Part shown: positions 56,240 through 64,000 of the stretch, piece by piece
Numbering within the stretch: the stretch's first letter is position 1
Layout of the letters: the number at the start of each line of letters is the position of its first letter
Source of the DNA: Amorphochlora amoebiformis
Taxonomy: Eukaryota; Cercozoa; Chlorarachniophyceae
DNA: 64,000 nucleotides
Direction of reading: 5' to 3'
Assembly (NCBI GenBank): GCA_054601695.1
Contig: BAAHQB010000122.1
Span: 62,001 to 126,000, forward strand
Made by a program: the position numbers and the translations under genes
The notes under the pieces: model-generated
What the model saw: the letters and a program-made list of their open reading frames with translations, nothing else
Database searches by the model: none
What the model was told of the DNA's origin: nothing

Positions 56240-57470
56240 ACCCTAACCCTAACCGTAACCCTAACCCTAACCCTAACCCTAACCGTAACCCTAACCCTAA
56301 CCCTAACCCTAACCCTGACTACAATCACAATTCTAAAGCAAACCGTAAGTCTAGTCCTAACCCTAACTCCAGTTCTAAATCTAACCCAAACCCTAACCCC
56401 AACCCTAACTGTAAACTTGAAGTAAACCGTACGTCTGATCGCAAACTTAACCTTAAATCTTAAGCCTGACTCTTAACCCTAAAGCAAACGTATGTCTGAC
56501 CGTAACCTTGCCCTAAGCCTAACCCTAACCCTAACCCTAACGCTAAGCCTGACTCTTATCACAGAGTAAACCGTACATCAACGTTAACCCTAACCCTAAC
56601 CCTAACCCTAATCTCAACCCTAAGCCTATCTCTAGCCCTAACCCTAAGCCTGAACTTTAATTCTAAAGCAAACGATATGCCCGATCGTAACCTTAAACCC
56701 TAAGCCTAATACTAAGCCTAACCCTAAGCCTAGCCCTAACCCTAGCCCTAACCATACCCTAACTCTAACCATAACCTAACCCTAACACTAAGCCTGTAAC
56801 AACAAATTAAACCGTACATCTGATCGTAACGTTAACCCTAAGCCTAACCCTAACCTTAATCTCAACCCTAGCCTATCTCTAACCCTAACCCTAAGCCTGA
56901 CTCTTAACCCTAAAACAAGCCTAACCTTAATCCTAGGCCTAATCTTAAGACTAAACATAAGCCTAGCCCTAACTATAAATCTAACCATAACCCTAACTCT
57001 AAAATAACACTAAGCCTGTCTATAACAACACAATAAACCGTACACCTGATCGCAACGTCAACCCTAAGCCTAACCCTAATCTTAATCTCAACCTCAAACT
57101 TATCTCTAACCCTAACCGTAAGAATGTCTCTTAACCCTAAACAAACCGTATGTCTGGTCGTAACCTTAACTCTAAGCCTAACTCTGAGACCAACCCTAAG
57201 CCTAGCCCTTACCCTGACCATAACCCTAAGCCTAATCCTACTCCTAAACCTGACTCTAACCACAAAGTAAACCGTACATTTGATCGTAACGTTAACCCTA
57301 AGCCTAAGTATAACACTAATCTCAACCCTAACTCTAACCCTAAAACTAACCCTAAAATCAAACCGCACGATGCTGATAACCTTAATTTTAACGCTGGCCA
57401 TAACTCTAACCCAAATCCTCACCCTAAGGAGAGTCTCAGGTCTAATAGTTGTACTGTATTTTAATCCTAA
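56240..57470 (-). repeat. 1.2-kb CCCTAA block with higher-order organisation
   Basis: CCCTAA and variants CCCTAAGCC, CCCTAATC and GCCTGACTCTTAA are punctuated by a spacer of the type AAACCGTACATCTGATCGTA near 56338, 56427, 56489, 56573, 56665, 56807, 57033, 57142 and 57268. The spacer often follows an AAAGC or AACA(A)CAA word and is followed by CGTTAAC or CCTTAA. Spacing varies (about 60-230 bp). Confidence 0.85.
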
Positions 57471-57479
57471 TCTTGACAT

Positions 57480-57523
57480 GCATATATGTGTGTATATATA
57501 TATATATATGTATACACACACAA

Positions 57524-57589
<66 letters not shown>

Positions 57590-57814
57590 ACATATGTATA
57601 TATATTATACGTGTTTATATTTATATGTTTATATGTAGGTATACACATATGTTTGTGCATGTTTATATGCATATATAAACACATGTACGTACATATAGAT
57701 ATGTCGATATCTTTATGAATTATATGCATAGACCAGTATACATATACAAACACACACACACACACATACATAAGTGTATATATATATATATATATGTTTG
57801 TGTGTGTGTGTATA

Positions 57815-57855
<41 letters not shown>

Positions 57856-57860
57856 TATAA
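57480..57860. repeat. (TA)n/(CA)n/(CATA)n region
   Basis: TA runs at 57526-57585 and 57806-57850, with CA runs near 57750 and a GTGTGT run at 57797. Confidence 0.9.
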
Positions 57861-57868
57861 CGCCATAG

Positions 57869-57926
57869 AATGGAGAGAAAGGAGCCAAAATGCTACGGTC
57901 AGCCAGCTCAGGAGCAACAATTAGAA
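57869..57926 (+). CDS. candidate exon NGEKGAKMLRSASSG
   Basis: Acceptor CGCCATAG, 58 nt, donor GTATAA; reads NGEKGAKMLRSASSGATIR in phase 0. The minus strand is also open (APELADRSILAPFSPFYG) but lacks an acceptor. No family recognised. Confidence 0.4.
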
Positions 57927-57929
57927 GTA

Positions 57930-58150
57930 TAATATACACATGTATACATATACATACACACATATATATATACACATATATATATATATATATATATGTA
58001 CACACATATATATATGTGTGTGTGTATATGTGTATGTTATATATATATATATACATGTATATGTATATATGTATATACATATACATGTATGTATATACAT
58101 AAATATACTTTATATATGTATATGTGTATATTATGTGTGTATTTGTTTAA
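57930..58150. repeat. (TA)n/(CATA)n region
   Basis: TA, CATA and GTGT words only. Confidence 0.85.
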
Positions 58151-58276
58151 ACATGTATCTGCGTGCAAAACTCTTTGTAGTGTCAACCAATCCCAAACCT
58201 AATTATACATAATCCTAACCCTAGCCCTAACCCGAACCCTAACTCTAATCTTAACCCTAACCCTACCCCCACTCAG

Positions 58277-58324
58277 CTCCGAAAATCCGTAATGGCAAGT
58301 TCTTTGCAGCGGATTACACAAGAA
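58277..58324 (+). CDS. candidate exon LRKSVMASSLQRITQE
   Basis: Acceptor CCACTCAG (pyrimidine-rich CCCTAA-derived tract before it), 48 nt, donor GTAATT; reads LRKSVMASSLQRITQE, phase 0 at both ends. It would form an amphipathic helix. Family unknown. Confidence 0.45.
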
Positions 58325-58504
58325 GTAATTAATTAAAATCTAAGGGGGGGGGGATTATAAGCACAAATTATTCTGGGTTATGTTCCTCCAAGAGGAATGA
58401 TTATATAAATCTTGAATGAAAAAAGAAAGACGGAATAAAAATCGGCATAAATTATATTGGTTTATGTTGTTTTACAGGGTCCAGTTACGTTTGTATGAGT
58501 ATGG

Positions 58505-58550
<46 letters not shown>

Positions 58551-58963
58551 GTGTGTGTGTGTGTGTGTTTGTGTGTAGGCATAATATATATAAAAGTTCA
58601 TATATTTATATTTAAGCGAGGAAAAACACATAAGAAAGGGATATATCATAAAAGTTATAGATTTGCATATATATATATATTGTTGTATAAGATATATTAT
58701 ATATATATATATATGTTCTATTGCTTAATATATACATATATACATACATAGGAGGATATACATACATTTAATGCAATATATCTATGCATATATTCACACA
58801 TAGATACCACAAACATAATTATACTATGTATATCTACATGCATGAAAGGATACAAGTACATTTAATACCCATTATAACATTCATAAGACGCATTCAGATA
58901 TTTTCAGTGACATGTACGTTATGTATGACACATAAATTCACTCATTCATCTCCTCCATATATA

Positions 58964-59017
<54 letters not shown>

Positions 59018-59040
59018 ATATATGTATATATATAAATATA

Positions 59041-59098
<58 letters not shown>

Positions 59099-59215
59099 TG
59101 TAGATGTATATGTACGTATTTGGAACGATCATAACACACAAAAATAATACCAAAGGCCCTCATAACATGCAAAACATACATACACATGCATTATACATAG
59201 GAATAGTCAGAGATA
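58325..59215. other. AT-rich region, no supported gene
   Basis: A run of nine G at 58346, unique AT-rich sequence, TA runs at 58506-58540, 58975-59010 and 59050-59094. An acceptor-like TTTTACAG at 58470-58477 precedes SSYVCMSM, too short to call. Confidence 0.35.
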
Positions 59216-59244
59216 TTTCTACACCAGCCCTGAATAGGTCTCAG

Positions 59245-59313
59245 GCGTCCTGTGCAACCGACTGGGTTGCAAGTAGCGTCACCTCTTCGGTAGAATCGCG
59301 AAATGCCTCGGTG
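59245..59313 (+). CDS. candidate exon ASCATDWVASSVTSS
   Basis: Acceptor GTCTCAG, 69 nt, donor GTTATT; reads ASCATDWVASSVTSSVESRN then ASV in phase 0. GC content is high for the region. The frame stays open to a stop at 59326, so it could also be a terminal exon. Family unknown. Confidence 0.4.
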
Positions 59314-59319
59314 GTTATT

Positions 59320-60080
<761 letters not shown>

Positions 60081-60084
60081 TATA

Positions 60085-60345
60085 TTTATATTATATCATA
60101 CATATGATATCCTAAAGACTTCTATTATATATGTGATATCCCAATACCAGATTTGAAAATCAGACGAATTTAGCACCTATTATTAATTTTGATAATCAGG
60201 AGATATCCTAAATATTCTATGAGATATGTGATATACTAGACGGATATTACATCGGAGATATCCTAGACATTCTGTTGGATATGTGATATCCTAATACTTG
60301 TTTCAACTCAGACTGATTTAACATCGGAGTTTAATCATAGACGAA
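60085..60345. repeat. degenerate tandem repeat built on GATATCC
   Basis: Units containing ATGTGATATCC(C/T)AATAC, CAGAC(G/T)(A/G)ATTTA and GAGATATCCTA recur at about 60131, 60205, 60255 and 60282; individual sub-units are 55-60 bp apart. The tract is free of TA runs. Confidence 0.65.
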
Positions 60346-60387
60346 CGCCTTCTATTCCTCACATTACAAAGACAAGAGGTATGCATG

Positions 60388-60419
<32 letters not shown>

Positions 60420-60611
60420 TTAATACATACATATATATATATATTTAATATATATATATAATATATATGTATATGTATATATATATATGTGTATATTTTT
60501 AAGTGTATGTGTGTGTAAATATATATATATATATATGTGTATGTGTGTGTATGCATGGATATGAACTACACATTCATATGATATACATGTACTTCGATAT
60601 GTATGGATATT

Positions 60612-60660
60612 TTACAATAAAATGCGGGTTTGTACAATGTAGCAGTCCAGACGGGTGTAT
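60612..60660 (+). pseudogene. decayed copy of exon 60912-61004
   Basis: ACAATAAAATGCGGGTTTGT and ACAATGTAGCAGTCCAGACG match CATACAATGCGGGTTTGTAC and GATGTGGTTATATTAACGGG of the exon 300 bp downstream. The acceptor is gone and the copy dissolves into AT sequence. Confidence 0.75.
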
Positions 60661-60740
60661 ATTTACATATATTAGGTATATTTTCTTACACAGATATACT
60701 TATAATACATATAATTCCCACTAATGTATGTACATATATG

Positions 60741-60779
<39 letters not shown>

Positions 60780-60911
60780 ATGTATATATATATTATATAA
60801 TATATATTTTATAATATATATGTTATATATATATAGTGTTATATATATATCTATACAGTGTTATATATATATATATATATGTTAATAACACAAAGTTATC
60901 TCTATACTCAG

Positions 60912-61005
60912 GAATGTCATACAATGCGGGTTTGTACGATGTGGTTATATTAACGGGCGCGAAGGCCATATTCGATGATAAAAACTTGCTAGCTCTTATT
61001 GAGGG

Positions 61006-61087
<82 letters not shown>

Positions 61088-61156
61088 ACATATATAATAC
61101 TTAACAGGAAGCTTCCATCATCACCACGTAATACTGGCATATGCGGTTGAATTTAG
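60912..61156 (+). CDS. two phase-matched exons, protein not recognised
   Basis: Exons 60912-61004 (acceptor ACTCAG, donor GTATAA) and 61108-61156 (acceptor TTAACAG, donor GTCATT) join in phase, reading MSYNAGLYDVVILTGAKAIF, then DDKNLLALIE, then GSFHHHHVILAYAVEF. A hydrophobic strand-turn-helix pattern and a run of four His are visible. The intron is 103 bp and almost pure TA. A decayed copy of the first exon lies at 60612. I do not recognise the family and give no function. Confidence 0.6.
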
Positions 61157-61179
61157 GTCATTTTATACATTTAATCTTA

Positions 61180-61560
61180 GAATTAGGGTGAGGGTTAGGG
61201 CTATGTTACAGTTGTGTTAGAGCAAGGGTTAGGGTTAGTTAGACTTCTCCATTGGACTATACTTAGGGTTAAACTCAGGGCATCAGGTGAGTTATATTCT
61301 CCAGCTTAGGGTGGGCTTCTGTCAAGGTTAGGATTACATTTGTAGTAACGATTAGTTAGGGTTAAGGTTTGGGTTAGGGTTAGGGTTAGGGTTAGGGTTA
61401 GGTTGCGGTCGAGGTTGGGTATGGCTTTCCTTAGATGATACGTTAGGGTTAGGTTTAAGCTTAGATCATTCTTCATTGGTTTAAGGTTAATATCATGTTT
61501 AGGGTTCGACCTTGGTTTGTCCTTAGGGTTAGAGGCAGGGCTTGGGCAGCATTAAGATTG
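61180..61560 (+). repeat. degenerate TTAGGG-type block
   Basis: TTAGGG units and variants (GGTTAGGGCTA, TTAGGGTGGGC), most regular at 61373-61400. Confidence 0.8.
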
Positions 61561-61689
61561 GGGTTTTCTAGGGCTACAATTCCGAGTTATTCTTACACAT
61601 AAGTTTAATCTTTGCTTCAATTTTGAGGTAAACTAGGGTCATATCTAGCCCTAAACCCTCCCTAAGCCTAACCTTAAGCTTGTCAGGAG

Positions 61690-61959
61690 AGCTGAGCGTA
61701 TGAAGCGACGCGAGGAGAAACGGAAGGGAGAAGATGTAGGCTAAAACATGACCGAATTCCAGAGAGAAGAGACGAGAGGAGAGAGATTGTGAAGAGAGAG
61801 GAGGGGGCCAGAGAAAAGAGAGAGGAGAAAGAGAGACTGAAAGAGATAGAATGGTGAGAGAGGAGAGGGGAGAAAGAGAAAAAGAGAGTGGGCAGTGAGA
61901 GAGGGAAGGGGGGAGAGATAGAGGTGGACTGAAACGAGGATAGAGAGTTTGAGTGAGAG

Positions 61960-61960
<1 letters not shown>
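61690..61960. repeat. polypurine (GA)n tract
   Basis: About 270 bp of A/G-rich plus strand (GAGAGAGGAGA). The Ser/Leu/Pro frames on the minus strand are artefacts of it. Confidence 0.9.
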
Positions 61961-62011
<51 letters not shown>

Positions 62012-62014
62012 CAG

Positions 62015-62073
62015 CCTGACAATTCCAAGAGTTTAGTAGCAATTACCATCACCTATAAATCCACGCCTGTAGG
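62015..62073 (+). CDS. candidate exon [19 protein letters not shown]
   Basis: Acceptor ATATCAG, 59 nt, donor GTAATA; reads [19 protein letters not shown], beta-strand-like. Its phase does not follow exon 61108-61156 directly. A decayed copy lies at 62192-62223. Family unknown. Confidence 0.5.
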
Positions 62074-62091
62074 GTAATATATGTATACATC

Positions 62092-62158
<67 letters not shown>

Positions 62159-62191
62159 TATGTATGTATTTATAGATGCATTGTACACAAT

Positions 62192-62225
62192 TTACATAAA
62201 TTATAAATCCAAGCCGGTAGATGAC
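62192..62225 (+). pseudogene. decayed copy of exon 62015-62073
   Basis: TTACATAAATTATAAATCCA then AGCCGGTAG corresponds to TTACCATCACCTATAAATCC then ACGCCTGTAG of the exon 140 bp upstream. The donor GGGTAA is changed to GATGAC. Confidence 0.7.
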
Positions 62226-62228
62226 GTT

Positions 62229-62324
<96 letters not shown>

Positions 62325-62410
62325 TATATATGCATGTATGTGAGGACATTTATATATTACATTCTATAAATAATATACATGTTATAAATAAAAGATGTTT
62401 TACTTTGCAT

Positions 62411-62455
<45 letters not shown>
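62225..62455. repeat. (TA)n arrays
   Basis: TA runs at 62229-62320 and 62412-62445. Confidence 0.95.
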
Positions 62456-62489
62456 CATAAACATATCTACGTATAGTTTCCCATGTGTA

Positions 62490-63200
62490 TTTCAACCCCA
62501 AGCCTAAATCGTAACCCTAATCTAACCCTAGCGCTGACCTAACCTAAAGTCAACCGTGATCTAACCCTAAATAGAATGGCCTTCGCTGTGGATAATAACC
62601 ACTTATACCTGAGCAGACATCAGGTATAGTGACATTATTGTAAATACAAACATCAAGTGATATTAACAGTATCATAAGAAATAAGGATGGTTTCAAACAT
62701 TTTTAGCTAAATAAACTAGGATTCTAAGTGCTGTATATAATGTCACGTGTAGCATTCTAGAAGTAGATTTAATAGTTATAATAATGATGAACTATACTGC
62801 AACTTAACTAACCCTAGCCCTAATCTTAACCCTAACCCGACACCCTAACCCGACACCCTAATCCTAACCACGATCTAACACAATGCAATAGTATAGGAGA
62901 TATTTCAGAGTAATAATATGAATGTACATATATACATATATTTATATATATATATATATTATATATATATATATATATATGTGTGTATATATAATATACA
63001 TATGTAACATGTGCAATTCAAATACAAGAACTAGTGCCGAGTATGACGCAAAAACTAGCTCTAACCCTAACGTCAACTCTAACCCTCCCCCTAACCTTAA
63101 CCCTTACCCATGATTATATAACCCGAACCTCCAGCATTACCCTAATTCTAACCTAACTCTAACACTAACTCTAACCCTAACCCTAACCCTAACCAAAAGA
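62490..63200 (-). repeat. scattered CCCTAA-type blocks and unique AT sequence
   Basis: Degenerate CCCTAA at 62494-62570, 62806-62880, 63058-63110 and 63130-63195. A unique stretch at 62575-62800 holds no splice-flanked frame. Confidence 0.75.
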
Positions 63201-63224
63201 TGAACCATATGTTACATATATGCA

Positions 63225-63265
<41 letters not shown>

Positions 63266-63267
63266 AT

Positions 63268-63403
63268 CCAAACCCTAATCCCAATTGTAACCCTACTCTC
63301 AGCCTGCTTATCTCACCCTCCTTAATCCCAACCCTAACCCTAACCGTAACCCTAACCATAAACGTAACCCTAACCCTAACCCTAACCCTAACCCTAACCC
63401 TAG
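63268..63403 (-). repeat. telomere-like block, CCCTAA on +
   Basis: Degenerate then near-perfect CCCTAA units, ending in CCCTAG that serves as a possible acceptor. Confidence 0.9.
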
Positions 63404-63453
63404 CCTATGCATCGGGGAACGGCCATATTGATGATGGTATCAGCTATTGTACA
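63404..63453 (+). CDS. candidate exon YASGNGHIDDGISYCT
   Basis: After CCCTAG a frame reads YASGNGHIDDGISYCT with a possible donor GTTTAG at 63454. Composition is unlike the surrounding repeats. GNGHIDDG is a loop-like motif but I cannot tie it to a family. Confidence 0.3.
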
Positions 63454-63599
63454 GTTTAGGTGTCAAGCGAGATTCATGTTCATTTCCCTGTATTCCTCGT
63501 TTCGCTCTCTAGTATCTGCCTCTTGCTTTTTCGATCTCTCACTCTCTCTCACTCTCTCTTTTTCTGTGTTGATTTAAAAATTCTGCGTATATGTAATCT

Positions 63600-63604
63600 T
63601 ATAC

Positions 63605-63657
<53 letters not shown>

Positions 63658-63712
63658 GTATACCCACATATGTGCATGTATACATGTCTGCATACTTTTT
63701 GTGGTCTACATG

Positions 63713-63800
<88 letters not shown>
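63600..63800. repeat. (TA)n arrays
   Basis: TA runs at 63616-63658 and 63713-63800 around a 60-bp unique island; a (TC)n stretch lies just before, at 63510-63565. Confidence 0.95.
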
Positions 63801-63803
<3 letters not shown>

Positions 63804-63804
<1 letters not shown>

Positions 63805-63897
63805 GGAACAGCGGACGGATTAGAGGGTGTCCATGGTCCCCTAGACGAGGTGAATGTGTTCAAGAATTGCTGGGTATTATGCTCAGGAGCTATCGCG
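63804..63897 (+). CDS. exon, protein not recognised
   Basis: Acceptor ATATTAG, 94 nt, donor GTATTT. After one split base it reads 31 codons including [20 protein letters not shown] and [11 protein letters not shown], ending in phase 0. Codon-like composition and clean boundaries against (TA)n make it a good exon. It may belong with the exons at 60.9-63.4 kb. Family unknown. Confidence 0.55.
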
Positions 63898-63900
63898 GTA

Positions 63901-63947
<47 letters not shown>

Positions 63948-64000
63948 AGTTTCCTGAGTATTAATATATACATATACATATGTATACATATATATATATA

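Overview
This is a nuclear window from a eukaryote, almost certainly a protist, and the reading below was done by eye. Three points support this. Coding sequence is split into many exons of 14-170 nt with GT-AG (and apparently two GC-AG) junctions. The spacer DNA is dominated by (TA)n, with lesser (CA)n, (GA)n/(TC)n and degenerate (TTAGGG)n/(CCCTAA)n. The recognisable proteins are eukaryotic signalling modules: a protein-kinase fold, Rho guanine-nucleotide exchange (DH and PH), cyclic-nucleotide binding and RGS. Most long open frames here are translations of (TA)n on both strands and are not genes. TTAGGG is compatible with many lineages (animals, fungi, several protists), so I do not name a taxon.

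Layout. 1-1956 is the 5' part of a Ty1/copia retrotransposon on the minus strand (LTR, half-tRNA-type primer site, intact Gag-protease frame of 571 codons running off the window). 2031-3891 is the C-lobe of a kinase-like protein on the plus strand that has lost its catalytic residues. 4.3-5.6 kb is a CTAG-rich tract. 8.6-13.3 kb holds a minisatellite and the largest telomere-like block, with a roughly 175-bp higher-order repeat and a weak cyclic-nucleotide-binding-domain candidate at 10.2-11.0 kb. 15.3-20.7 kb carries minus-strand exons, the best being part of a DH domain. 23.4-30.5 kb is a plus-strand DH-PH RhoGEF. 33.3-51.9 kb is the centrepiece: 25 exons, in continuous phase, giving about 541 codons that read as DH domain, then cyclic-nucleotide-binding domain, then RGS domain. 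54-64 kb contains isolated exon candidates I cannot assign, telomere-like blocks and a long inverted repeat.

Functional sense. The RhoGEF genes would switch Rho-family GTPases on. A cyclic-nucleotide site between the DH and RGS domains suggests one protein that senses cAMP or cGMP, activates Rho and accelerates G-alpha GTP hydrolysis. The first RhoGEF and the DH-cNBD-RGS gene are on the same strand and could even be one transcription unit; the sequence alone does not settle this.

The most striking structure is recurrent. Next to many exons lies a second, decayed copy of the same exon, usually 100-500 bp away across simple repeats, often lacking a splice site or interrupted by a stop or a microsatellite. 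I count at least ten such places, in several genes and on both strands.
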